Position numbers and translations under genes: made by a program. 64,000 nt of DNA from Falsibacillus albus (GTDB taxonomy: Bacteria; Bacillota; Bacilli; Bacillales; DSM-25281): NCBI RefSeq assembly GCF_003668575.1, contig NZ_RCVZ01000004.1, positions 124,001 to 188,000 on the forward strand. The letters are read 5' to 3'. The notes beneath the pieces were generated by a model. That model worked only from the letters and a program-made list of their open reading frames with translations, searched no databases and was not told the DNA's origin. Shown here piece by piece: positions 52,800 to 61,247 of the stretch (positions within the stretch are counted from its first letter, which is position 1; every line of letters starts with the position of its first letter).

Positions 52800-54971
52800 T
52801 CATGACCCTTCAAAGAGAAAATTCATTTTGTTATTTTTCCATTCTAGTTTAGCGTTGAAATTCTTTTCCCCTTTTTTAAAGCCTTTGATAAGGTTCGTTT
52901 CCCCATCCTTTAATAGCTTCTTCATATTAGCTTGAGATATGGTTTTCCCTAATATTTTTTTTGAGAACGTCATATCACATTTAGTTTTTTGGTAAGAACT
53001 ACAACCATAGAACTTCCCTTTGTCGACGATTTTTCCACCATCACACTTCGGACAGGAGCCTAAAGGCGTCGAATCAAACGTTTTTTTCCTCCCTTTCCCT
53101 CGTGTAGAGTTTGCCTGGATGCTATCCACATCGAATTGCTCGAAGCTCCATCCTTCGGCCTGGTTTACTGCGTCCTGAATGATTTTTCCCGTCATTTTCC
53201 TGACTTGTTCCATGAACGCATTCGGTGATGCTTTTCCGTCACCGATTTCACTAAGGCGCTGCTCCCATTTAGCTGTCATTTCCGGGGAGGCAAGGATTTT
53301 GTCCCCGATTGCAGCGATTAATACTTTCCCCTTATCGGTTGCAAATACTTGGTTTTTTTTGACTTCGATATAATTTCTTGTTTTCAGCATGGTGATGATC
53401 CCAGACCTGGTCGCCTCTGTTCCGAGCCCTTCCGTTTTCATGAGAACTTTCTCCAAGTCATCATTGTTTAGGTGCTTCCCAGCCGTTTTCATGAGGGTGA
53501 TCAACTGGCCCTCCGTGTATCGCTTTGGAGGCTGAGTCTTCCCTTCTTTCACCCAAGCCATTTCGGTATTTCCAATTTCCCCATTCTCGACAATCGGAAG
53601 AATAACATCGTTATCAGCATCATCTTTTTGAAAGATGACTTTTCTCCACCCTTCCTTTATCTGCTGCTTTCCTTTTGATATAAAATCGGCACGATCATCT
53701 ACTTTTGTATGTATGGTGGTATAGTCATAAATCGATTTGTCATAATGTGCCGCGATCAATCTTCGTATGATCAAGTCATATATTTTTTTTTCGTCCCCTG
53801 AAAGCTTGGCAGGATCTTTAACCTGTTCTGTCGGTATAATTGCATAGTGATCCGTCACTTTTTTTTCATTCACATACCTTTTGTTATTCATGATCGAAGG
53901 ATGCGGCAAAGGAAAAAGTCCTTCGTATTCCTTGAATTGACTGATCTTTTCCAGGATATCCGGAAACATCTCCGCTTCACCCGGTGTAACAAAAGCGGAG
54001 TCCGACCGTGGATATGACACGATGCCTTTCTGGTAAAGGGCTTGAGTGACATCCAACGTTTTTTTGGGTGAAAAAGTATACATTTTATTGGCTGTTGCTT
54101 GTAAGGAAGAAAGGTTAAACAGCATCGGAGGCTGATATTCTTTCCTATCTTTGTCTACTTTATCAACCTTTGCTTTTTTTCCTTGACAAAAAGAGGCGAT
54201 TTTTTCAGCCATCTCCTTTGTTTGAATTCGTGATTCTTCTTCTTTATTCCACTTTCCTTCATAGGTTTTTCCATCCATTTGAAAACTGGCCATGACCTCC
54301 CAAAAAGGTTCAGATTTAAAATTTGCAATTTCATTTTCACGCTTAACGATCAATGCAAGTGTAGGAGTCTGTACCCTCCCGGCAGAAAACACATCTGAAA
54401 TGCCCTTTTGCTTCAGTAAAATACTATAAATGCGGGATGCATTCATCCCGACAAGCCAGTCCGCACATGCACGTGTGTAAGCCTCATAAAATACATTTTT
54501 TGTGTCTGACTCATCCAGCAGCTGAACAAATCCTTCCAAAATGGCTTTTTTCGTCAATGATGAAATCCAAAGTCGTTTCATCGGTTTTTTGACACCGGAC
54601 ATGCTGATTACATTTCGGACGATCAATTCACCTTCGCGTCCTGCATCACCGGCATGAATGATTTCCTTCACTTCAGGTTTCTTCAGCAGCGTTTTGACCA
54701 CGTTGAACTGTTTATACTTTGTTTTCTCCACTTCGTATTGGAACTTTTCTGGGATTATAGGGAGCGTGTCGATGGACCATTTTTTCCATTGAGGGTTGTA
54801 TTTTTCAGGGGATATCAACTGGCAGAGATGACCGATGGCCCAAGTGATATAAGCTCCTTCTGGGAAAAGATCATTTGGTAGCACTTCGATGAAGCCCTGC
54901 TGCTTCCTGCTTTTAAACGGGGAGGCCAATGTAGCGCCTTGATCGGGCTTTTCGGCGATGATAACTTTCAT
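52800..54971 (-). CDS. topB: DNA topoisomerase III (TopB)
   Basis: 723-residue type IA topoisomerase. TOPRIM N-terminal region (MKVIIAEKPDQGATLAS, HAGDAGREGELIVR), central gate domains with the active-site tyrosine in GIVSYPRSDS, then TEATRSGIITML and a C-terminal zinc-ribbon remnant (CPKCDGG...CSSYQKTKCD). Decatenates and relaxes negatively supercoiled DNA, mainly at replication or recombination intermediates. ATG at 54969-54971 has AAGGAGA 6-7 bases upstream. Single gene. Confidence 0.93.
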   Translation of the reverse strand: MKVIIAEKPDQGATLASPFKSRKQQGFIEVLPNDLFPEGAYITWAIGHLCQLISPEKYNPQWKKWSIDTLPIIPEKFQYEVEKTKYKQFNVVKTLLKKPEVKEIIHAGDAGREGELIVRNVISMSGVKKPMKRLWISSLTKKAILEGFVQLLDESDTKNVFYEAYTRACADWLVGMNASRIYSILLKQKGISDVFSAGRVQTPTLALIVKRENEIANFKSEPFWEVMASFQMDGKTYEGKWNKEEESRIQTKEMAEKIASFCQGKKAKVDKVDKDRKEYQPPMLFNLSSLQATANKMYTFSPKKTLDVTQALYQKGIVSYPRSDSAFVTPGEAEMFPDILEKISQFKEYEGLFPLPHPSIMNNKRYVNEKKVTDHYAIIPTEQVKDPAKLSGDEKKIYDLIIRRLIAAHYDKSIYDYTTIHTKVDDRADFISKGKQQIKEGWRKVIFQKDDADNDVILPIVENGEIGNTEMAWVKEGKTQPPKRYTEGQLITLMKTAGKHLNNDDLEKVLMKTEGLGTEATRSGIITMLKTRNYIEVKKNQVFATDKGKVLIAAIGDKILASPEMTAKWEQRLSEIGDGKASPNAFMEQVRKMTGKIIQDAVNQAEGWSFEQFDVDSIQANSTRGKGRKKTFDSTPLGSCPKCDGGKIVDKGKFYGCSSYQKTKCDMTFSKKILGKTISQANMKKLLKDGETNLIKGFKKGEKNFNAKLEWKNNKMNFLFEGS

Positions 54972-55085
54972 ATTCAATCTCCTTCATTATTCATTACTAT
55001 CATTATACCTGTAATTGGCCAGAAGGTGGGAGTGAAATGATAGAAAAAGGGGCCATGCTCATACCGTCCAAATAAATCAGCCGTA

Positions 55086-55111
55086 CCCCTTGGTGCCAGG
55101 CACCAAGGGGC
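55086..55111. repeat. Perfect palindrome around GGTGCCAGGCACC
   Basis: CCCCTTGGTGCC-a-GGCACCAAGGGG, 12-bp arms and one central base, just behind gpmA. No T run follows on either strand, so a terminator role is uncertain. The GTGCCAGGCAC core also occurs in the yocH terminator at 17700. Confidence 0.6.
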
Positions 55112-55118
55112 AGGATCT

Positions 55119-55916
55119 CTAGAAGCCGGTGTCGCCGATCATTCCTTTTTCTTTTAAATGGCGGTCTTCCTGTTCGACAATTTCCGGTATGTGTTTGGGG
55201 ATTTCCCCTTCTGGAACCTCTCCATTTATGGAAAGGTAATAGTGCCTGATCGGTTTTAAATGATCATCCAGTTCGTAAACTAGAGGAATACCGGTTGGGA
55301 TATTTAAATCCGCAATACCATCTGCAGATATTTGGTCCAGGTGCTGTACGAGTGAACGGATCGTGTTGCCGTGGCAGGAAACGATGATATGTTTGCCCGC
55401 CTTGATGTTAGGAACGATTTCCTCCTTCCAGTAGGAAAGCACCCTTCTTTCCGTGTCCTCCAAGTTTTCTGTCAATGGGATATCTTCTTCATGTAAATGT
55501 TGATATTTCGGATCATTCACATCATGGCGGGGATCATCCTTTGCTAAAGCTGGCGGCCTTACCTTCATGGATCTTCTCCATTCGTGGACCTGTTCATCCC
55601 CGTATTTTTCAGCCGTGTCCTTTTTATTCAAACCTTGCAATGCTCCATAATGCCGTTCATTCAGATGCCAATTCTTTTGTATCGGTATCCACATATTATC
55701 CATTTCATGAAGGATGATCCAAAGTGTTCGGATCGACCTTTTCAATACGGAACAATAGCCCATATCAAAATTGAACCCATTTTCCCTGAGGATGATTCCG
55801 GCTTCCCTTGCTTCCTTCAACCCTTGGTCTGTAAGGTCTACATCTGTCCATCCAGTGAATTTATTCAAAAGATTCCATTCACTTTGACCATGACGAATCA
55901 GGACAATTTTATTCAC
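55119..55916 (-). CDS. gpmA: 2,3-bisphosphoglycerate-dependent phosphoglycerate mutase
   Basis: 265 residues. Histidine-phosphatase fold with [10 protein letters not shown] (catalytic His about 9), [25 protein letters not shown] and [11 protein letters not shown] (second His). Interconverts 3- and 2-phosphoglycerate in glycolysis. About 20-30 residues longer than many GpmA at the C-terminus. GTG at 55914-55916 follows GGAGAGGTGA at good spacing. Most Bacillus use the Mn-dependent GpmI as main enzyme, so this may be an auxiliary copy. Confidence 0.88.
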   Translation of the reverse strand: MNKIVLIRHGQSEWNLLNKFTGWTDVDLTDQGLKEAREAGIILRENGFNFDMGYCSVLKRSIRTLWIILHEMDNMWIPIQKNWHLNERHYGALQGLNKKDTAEKYGDEQVHEWRRSMKVRPPALAKDDPRHDVNDPKYQHLHEEDIPLTENLEDTERRVLSYWKEEIVPNIKAGKHIIVSCHGNTIRSLVQHLDQISADGIADLNIPTGIPLVYELDDHLKPIRHYYLSINGEVPEGEIPKHIPEIVEQEDRHLKEKGMIGDTGF

Positions 55917-56145
55917 GAACTTCACCTCTCCTCTTCAATCCATTCATTTTTTTAGTATTTGAAATGAGTACCATCCTTTATTCATCATTAGATGGCTACT
56001 CTTTCCATATCCCTGATGCTTGGTCTTTGAAACATTTTTTTTATAAGGATTGTTTGCAGTCAGCAAGCCTTGATAAAAACATTCACGGAATGAAAGGGAT
56101 TGTGTTATAATCAACGGACATAAAGTCTATGAAACGAGGATTTAG

Positions 56146-56625
56146 ATGCTGACATTTGAAGAGAAGTTACAGATTATCGAAAACAATTTTCCACAACTGA
56201 AGAAAAAAGATGTTTCTTTAAAGCGAGTAAATTTTCATTATGAGGACAGCGCATATGAGAAAAGCAATGTCGTCTATCATTTGCATCCAAATGGTAATGG
56301 ATTTGTATATGGCGGATTTTTGGAAAACTATCCAACAGATCAAAAAGGGATGATCAATATCCGCGACTTCGATGCTGACGACCTTATCAAGGTGATCCAA
56401 GAATCGATCACATCCCTTTCTTGGAATGAAGAAAACACACGCGAAGCTGCGATCGTCGGGAATTCACAGGAAGAACGCTGGACGAATGCCGAAGGCCACA
56501 GTTTGCTTGTGGTCGAAGAAGATGACTGGTGGAACGTTTATGACGGATTGAATTTGGAAGCTGTCTTCGGTTCCTATGATGAGGCTGAAGATTACCTCTT
56601 AGAAGAAGGGTTTCGATTGAAATAA
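56146..56625 (+). CDS. Conserved-looking hypothetical protein
   Basis: 159 residues, soluble and acidic (many D/E), no signal or membrane helix. Contains NGFVYGGFLENYPTDQKGMINIRDFDADDLIKV and a C-terminal half with tryptophans (DDWWNVYDGLNLEAVFGSYDEAEDYL). I do not recognise the family. Codon use resembles neighbours, an ATG at 56146 is preceded by ACGAGG, and a strong terminator follows, so it is probably real. Confidence 0.72.
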   Translation: MLTFEEKLQIIENNFPQLKKKDVSLKRVNFHYEDSAYEKSNVVYHLHPNGNGFVYGGFLENYPTDQKGMINIRDFDADDLIKVIQESITSLSWNEENTREAAIVGNSQEERWTNAEGHSLLVVEEDDWWNVYDGLNLEAVFGSYDEAEDYLLEEGFRLK

Positions 56626-56649
56626 TTGGATAAGCCATTCCAAGCAAAA

Positions 56650-56701
56650 TGAGTCTTCCCGATAGGTACATCACGTACTGGGGGAAGACTCATTTTTTTA
56701 T
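56650..56701 (+). terminator. Terminator of the hypothetical gene
   Basis: AATGAGTCTTCCC...GGGGGAAGACTCATT hairpin followed by seven T on the plus strand. Confidence 0.85.
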
Positions 56702-56749
56702 ATAACGCTCTTTTCCTAAAGTTTGTTGCTATTCATTAAAGGTTGTTCA

Positions 56750-57065
56750 AGGATGATTTCCGCTGCAGGATGCTCGCTTTCCGAGCGGACTCACACGAAG
56801 TGAGGTCGTTCGATGTTGGCACACGACGTATACCGAACTTAATCGAACATCCTCCTTACCTCTCCTAGCTTCGCTGCGGGGTCTCACCTGTCTAGCACCA
56901 GGGCTTAGGGGGCTCGGGTTCATAAGCCAATTCTGTCAAAAAGGCAATGAACGCCTTTGTGTCAGAATCGACTTATGCTTGTCGCCCCTAGGCAAAGCCC
57001 TGCAGCTTTTCCAACTGACCCGCTGATCCCTCCGGAGTTTCGCACCTTCCGCTTCAATAAACAAC
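56750..57065. mobile_element. MITE-like element (copy C) with two nested inserts
   Basis: Flanking parts match the family (GATTTCCGCTGCAGGATG, CTCGCTTTCCGAGCGG, GGGGTCTCACCTGTC, CTGATCCCTCCGGAG). It carries the same TCACACGAAGTGAGGTCG...CTTAATCGAACATCC segment as the copy at 34915, and additionally a long hairpin at 56899-57002. Fills the gap 56626-57104. Confidence 0.6.
56899..57002. repeat. Long imperfect hairpin nested in the repeat
   Basis: About 104 nt fold back on themselves: CAGGGCTT (56899) pairs with AAGCCCTG (57002), then GGGGGC/GCCCC, ATAAGCC...ACTTAT, ATTCTG/CAGAAT and AAAGGC/GCCTTT around a short loop. Confidence 0.6.
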
Positions 57066-57104
57066 ATATGATGAGTTATTTTAAAAATCTTTGAGAATAG
57101 AGCC

Positions 57105-57490
57105 TTATTCGAAAATGGATTTCAATGTCCTCGTTTGTTTCTTCGAAAGCCTGTAATAGTTTTGGTTTCTAAATGCAATGGCGGTGTCGTTATCCAAATA
57201 CCATAAGGAAGCCCAAATGAGAGCAACATGTTCTTCTGGTTCATTCAATGAAAATATGGAATCCGGTTTCCTGCTCATACCATTGAAGTTCTGTTCTGGT
57301 TGAAGTTCCTTGAATATGCGTTCTAAGGTCTCTATTTTCTTTTCATCGGTGATATCTTGATTGAATTGGAACCCTTCCCCATTTTCTATGGGGGTTCCTA
57401 CCTTGATCACTTTATTGGAAGTCAAGCAGTTAGGAAAGCACCAATGGCAATCAAAGATATTAAGAAAAGAATTCTTTTTATTCTTAGCAT
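57105..57490 (-). pseudogene. Lipoprotein gene split by a frameshift at the lipobox
   Basis: ATG at 57488-57490 begins MLRIKRILFLISLIAIGAF-LTA, a lipoprotein signal peptide, but the next codon is TGA (57422-57424). The downstream frame continues as CLTSNKVIKVGTPIENG for about 107 residues to the stop at 57105. Adding back four bases (a second TGCT in the GCTTG stretch) restores a perfect LTAC lipobox and one open frame of about 129 residues. It starts 6 bases behind the upstream regulator-like gene, so both belong to one operon. Function unknown. A sequencing error, phase variation or decay could explain the break. Confidence 0.65.
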
Positions 57491-57495
57491 TGATT

Positions 57496-58551
57496 TTAGA
57501 TTTTCTCCGGCAATGAAGCAATATACATCAATTTGTCGACCTTTGCATGATCAGTATCACCATTCAGGATGCGCTGTACGTCATAAAGCACATCCTTCAA
57601 ATGTACATTTGTCCCTTTTATTTTTGTGAATTCTTCTGCAACGTAGAATGCTTGTGTGAAGTATGCCTCCAGCCGCTGTCCTCTTTCAAATATTTCCTTA
57701 TCATCTTGTGATAAATTTGCGTTGGTGTTCGCCGAGATTAAAAAACGGAGCTCTCTGTAGCGTCTTAATAATTTTTTTGCCTTTTGCTGGAGTATCATGT
57801 GATGTTGGTCAACGTAGGAGCCTTCTAATATCGTGGATGTCGAGTAAATCGGATTGATGGCAGGATAATATCTTCGTGAAATGAGTTCTGCATCGAATTG
57901 CCATAAAGATTCCAATGGTCCGTAGGGTTCATTCTCATCCACTGCTTCCCCTCTTGGGTCTGCGAGGAAAAATGTCACCGGCTGGATGTTTTGTTCTTCC
58001 AATTTCTCCTGAAGCGAAAAATATTCTCCGGACTCAATGACAGATCGATCCATTGCCAAGAAAATATCACGCTTCTTCCCTTCACTCACCGCTTCTTGAA
58101 AAACATCATCCATTGTCTGGCAAATGATTTCTGCGGCATGGAGGACATCGTCGATCCCTGGTCCATTTTCATTTTGAAAATAGGCGATTGTACAAGTCTC
58201 TTTTTTGTCCACCCTTGTCAGCACTTCTCCCAGTACGACGAGCTGACCCATTCCAGGCCGAGCTACACAACCGATATTTCCACCTTTTACAATAGGAGCA
58301 AAGAAATCGATAATTTTAATGCCTGTTTCAATCATCTCTCCATCTTTGCTTTTGATGAGCAATTCATCGAGGCTGCATTTGGCCAACTCAGCTAAGGCAG
58401 CAAGCGTGCGGACTTCTGCTCTTTCGATCGGTATCTTTCCTGTGCACAAATTAGAAACTGTTGCAGGTCGCAATCCCACTGTCTTAGCAGCAGATGTTAA
58501 ATTCGGCACCTTGCGTCTCAGTAATGAAACATTCAATTTTAATTGATTCAT
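57496..58551 (-). CDS. XRE-type helix-turn-helix fused to a degenerate F1-ATPase beta-like domain
   Basis: 351 residues. Residues about 7-66 form a Cro/C1-type helix-turn-helix (NLTSAAKTVGLRPATVSNL). From about 74 the protein follows F1-ATPase beta (AtpD): ETGIKIIDFFAPIVKGGNIG, then VARPGMGQL where AtpD has the P-loop GGAGVGKT, DIFLAMDRS at the Walker B place, VTFFLADP, RRYYPAINPIYSTST and FYVAEEFT. The P-loop lysine and threonine are lost and large parts of the nucleotide domain are missing, so ATP hydrolysis is unlikely. Possibly a DNA-binding regulator or scaffold. ATG with GAGGAG upstream. Confidence 0.8.
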   Translation of the reverse strand: MNQLKLNVSLLRRKVPNLTSAAKTVGLRPATVSNLCTGKIPIERAEVRTLAALAELAKCSLDELLIKSKDGEMIETGIKIIDFFAPIVKGGNIGCVARPGMGQLVVLGEVLTRVDKKETCTIAYFQNENGPGIDDVLHAAEIICQTMDDVFQEAVSEGKKRDIFLAMDRSVIESGEYFSLQEKLEEQNIQPVTFFLADPRGEAVDENEPYGPLESLWQFDAELISRRYYPAINPIYSTSTILEGSYVDQHHMILQQKAKKLLRRYRELRFLISANTNANLSQDDKEIFERGQRLEAYFTQAFYVAEEFTKIKGTNVHLKDVLYDVQRILNGDTDHAKVDKLMYIASLPEKI

Positions 58552-58677
58552 GAAAACATCTCCTCTCTTTACTTTATATGGTATGTGAAGTTGCGCTAAA
58601 AAGCAATAAAAAATTACGTTTTAATATAATTTTTATTACTGTTCATTGTTTTTAGGGTTTCTTATATAAGCGAATTG

Positions 58678-58702
58678 AAAAAAACTTGGGGTTTCCCCCA
58701 AG
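58678..58702 (-). terminator. Terminator of the GNAT gene
   Basis: AACTTGGGG/CCCCAAGTT stem followed by seven T on the minus strand, directly behind the stop. Confidence 0.85.
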
Positions 58703-59179
58703 TTAATCAACTGGTTTAATCATTGTAACAAATGTTGATGTACCTCGATTAAACTCAAGAACTTTTTTAAAGCCGAATTGTTTATAAAGATGTATCGCTC
58801 GTTCGTTAAAATCCGCAACCGTCAGCCGAAGTGGACCATTTCCTTTTTTGACTGAAACAAATTCGATGACACTTTTGAAAAATGTTTTTCCGAAACCCTG
58901 TCCTGTCAAATCAGGCCTCAGTCCTATCCCGATATCATCCATTTCTTCAGTATAAGCTCCAAATTGTGAGCCGGTAGGAACCTGGGCGGCCTTCCCAATG
59001 CAGCAGTAGCCGATCAAAACATCGTGTTGATCGACCGCGGAAAAATAATGATTTTCTAACAGTTCGGCCAAGTTCTCTTCATTTTCTTCATTATTATAAA
59101 AATCATATGGTTGTTCATATTTCCAGTTTAGGATTTGCTTGGCGTGTAATCTGTTCATTGGTAAAAATCGTATTGGCAT
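58703..59179 (-). CDS. GNAT-family N-acetyltransferase
   Basis: 158 residues, single GNAT domain: acetyl-CoA loop region IGIGLRPDLTGQGFGKTFFKSVIEFV, LRLTVADFNERAIHLYKQFGFKKV near the end. Acyl acceptor unknown. ATG with AAGGGAG upstream. Its start is 29 bases behind the stop of the upstream CcdC-like gene, so co-transcription is possible. Confidence 0.85.
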   Translation of the reverse strand: MPIRFLPMNRLHAKQILNWKYEQPYDFYNNEENEENLAELLENHYFSAVDQHDVLIGYCCIGKAAQVPTGSQFGAYTEEMDDIGIGLRPDLTGQGFGKTFFKSVIEFVSVKKGNGPLRLTVADFNERAIHLYKQFGFKKVLEFNRGTSTFVTMIKPVD

Positions 59180-59208
59180 AATGCTTTCTCCCTTGTTGAG
59201 TTAAGAAT

Positions 59209-59754
59209 TTATATAAGTACATTCGCATCCTTGCCTGTCCCATTCACCAATTTTCGTTTACCCTTTTTCCAAATATATAAATTGAATCCGACGTAATAGG
59301 TTGCCAAAAGAAAAAAGACTGCACGACTCCATGGGTCCCGGGTAAATGCCTGGCTGAATTGAATGGGATCTTGAGAACCTTGGCTATTGCCAACTAGGAT
59401 GACATAAGTGAACCGATAAAGGAATCTGCTTAAAAAAATGAACAAAATCAAAGATTCGATCCAAATGTGTGTGCGATAATACAATTTTTCGACACGGATT
59501 TCCAAGGAAGAATGTTTGAAGGCGTATATTAATATGATGGATCCTGCCATTACCCCGAAGAAATCATAAAGATAATCGCTCGGATGCAGTAAGCTTGCTG
59601 CAAGAATCATAAAAGATACTATACAGAATATTGCCGATCGTATTAATAATCGCTTAGGTTTATATAATTGAAACCCAATCGACCGCTTGATTCTTCTGTA
59701 CAAAATGAATGCGATCAGAGCAAACGGAATTATATATTGCGGTAAATCACTCAT
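59209..59754 (-). CDS. CcdC-like (DUF1453) membrane protein
   Basis: 181 residues with about five membrane helices and the ILYRRIKRSIGFQLYKPKRLLIR N-terminus typical of the DUF1453/CcdC family, named for a gene next to cytochrome c maturation genes though not essential to it. Function unclear. ATG with CAGGAGGT upstream. Confidence 0.75.
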   Translation of the reverse strand: MSDLPQYIIPFALIAFILYRRIKRSIGFQLYKPKRLLIRSAIFCIVSFMILAASLLHPSDYLYDFFGVMAGSIILIYAFKHSSLEIRVEKLYYRTHIWIESLILFIFLSRFLYRFTYVILVGNSQGSQDPIQFSQAFTRDPWSRAVFFLLATYYVGFNLYIWKKGKRKLVNGTGKDANVLI

Positions 59755-59925
59755 TGTCCATACCTCCTGAATCTATTTACATCACATGCATTATTTTACC
59801 ATTTTTTTAGGTTGAATGATTAGGCGTTTTACTCATATTTTGCAGGTTTCAAGATATTCGTCATGTCAAAACGAGTTCTACAAACATACTGTGGAATAGA
59901 TAAGGCATTTAAGGAGGTGAAACAT

Positions 59926-60021
59926 ATGGGCTTTGATGGTGGATTCGCTGGCGGATTTGCGTTGGTGGTTGTTTTGTTCATTCTTTTGATCATTATCGGT
60001 TCTGCATACATCCGTTACTAG
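59926..60021 (+). CDS. YjcZ-family small sporulation peptide
   Basis: 31 residues, MGFDGGFAGGFALVVVLFIL followed by LIIIGSAYIRY: glycine-rich start, one hydrophobic helix and a C-terminal YIRY, the plan of YjcZ-type spore peptides. A perfect AAGGAGGTGA (59911-59920) lies 5 bases before the ATG. Too short for usual gene finders. The 183-base antisense ORF in this place is a shadow. Confidence 0.85.
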   Translation: MGFDGGFAGGFALVVVLFILLIIIGSAYIRY

Positions 60022-60112
60022 GACCCAGAACACCCCCATATATTTACTCCTGCTTCGGCGCCAATTCTTTGGCGCTTCTTGACCAATTATTGAATCCGAA
60101 AAAAAAGATAAA

Positions 60113-60140
60113 AAAAAGCGCCGATGATCTGGCGCTTTTT
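60113..60140. terminator. Bidirectional terminator
   Basis: AAAAAGCGCC/GGCGCTTTTT hairpin between the convergent YjcZ and CDF genes, with A and T runs on both sides. Confidence 0.85.
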
Positions 60141-60144
60141 ATCT

Positions 60145-61041
60145 TCATTCATCTTCTGGAAAATATGGATTGAGATGAATCAAGACTTCATCAATATTAT
60201 CATATTGCTCCATCAATGCTTCCTTGATTTCTCTTGCTAAATCATGGCCTTCTTTAATCGTTTTATTGTGATCGATGGCGATGCGAAGGTCGACTACGAT
60301 ATAATGGCCGAGTTCGCGCGCCCTCAGCTTGTCGATCCGCCTTACTTGATTAAAGCCAGAAATGATTGTAATGAAATCTTCTTGTGTCTTCACATCAATA
60401 TTACGTTCAAGCAAAATGTCAAATGCTTCTACGAGCATTTCTTTAGCTATTTTAAAAATCAAATATGCTACAAAAATACTCGCTATTTTATCACCGTACA
60501 GTAAAATATGTATATTGAACTTTGTGCCGATTACGGACAGCAATACACCGGCTGCTGCAGCGAGTGAAGCAACAATATCGGCTTTATGATCAAATGCAAT
60601 GGCTTCGATAGCTTTACTATTATGCTGGTTGGCCACATTCAAGGAGGAACGATACAGATATTCCTTGGCAGCATACGAAAAAATGGCTACCCACATAGCA
60701 AGTATGCTTGGCGCTTCGATCGGATGAAATAATCCGGATACCGCTTCGTAAACGACATACAATGATACGATGAACAATAAGATTCCTACTATTCCCGACA
60801 CAATGACCTCCGCTTTTCCGTGTCCATAAGGGTGGTCCGCGTCCGCAGGTTTATTGGCAATTTTAATGACAAGCAGTACAATCAAGGATGCAAAGACATC
60901 TGCAGCTGAATGGATCCCATCAGCAAATACCGCATCACTGTGGCTGTAATATCCAATGACGACTTTTCCAATCGTCAGGATAATATTTGCAACAAGACTG
61001 ATCCATGCAATTTTTTTGGCTATTGATTCCCTAGCTCCCAA
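60145..61041 (-). CDS. Cation diffusion facilitator (CDF) metal exporter
   Basis: 298 residues, six helices and a C-terminal cytoplasmic domain. Metal-site motifs HSAADVFAS (helix II), HPYGHGKAE and FDHKADIVAS (helix V) mark a Mn/Fe/Zn-type exporter driven by protons. B. subtilis MneP/MneS are such proteins, so manganese is a reasonable guess. TTG at 61039-61041 preferred because GAGGTGAAGGA lies right before it; a TTG at 61062 is the longer choice. Confidence 0.85.
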   Translation of the reverse strand: MGARESIAKKIAWISLVANIILTIGKVVIGYYSHSDAVFADGIHSAADVFASLIVLLVIKIANKPADADHPYGHGKAEVIVSGIVGILLFIVSLYVVYEAVSGLFHPIEAPSILAMWVAIFSYAAKEYLYRSSLNVANQHNSKAIEAIAFDHKADIVASLAAAAGVLLSVIGTKFNIHILLYGDKIASIFVAYLIFKIAKEMLVEAFDILLERNIDVKTQEDFITIISGFNQVRRIDKLRARELGHYIVVDLRIAIDHNKTIKEGHDLAREIKEALMEQYDNIDEVLIHLNPYFPEDE

Positions 61042-61247
61042 TTCCTTCACCTCAAATGTCAATCTTTTGATATCATAGCAAATGCCTGCCAGGTGGGTCT
61101 AGAGCAAGAGAGTTGTCGTCAACTATGCTTATAAGGTGAATAAAACAATTTTAAAGACAAGAAAAAAAGTTTCTCTTGTCTAAAACAAGCAACTCATCAT
61201 TATTATTTTGTAATTGCTTATGTAATATTCCATCCGAAAGGAAAACA

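Noticed and set aside
59829-60011. 60-codon minus-strand ORF
   Set aside because: Antisense to the YjcZ-type peptide gene, which has a perfect ribosome site.
61063-61247. Possible manganese (yybP-ykoY) riboswitch ahead of the CDF gene
   Set aside because: The gap lacks the conserved motifs; only a short AGACAAGA/TCTTGTCT hairpin is visible.
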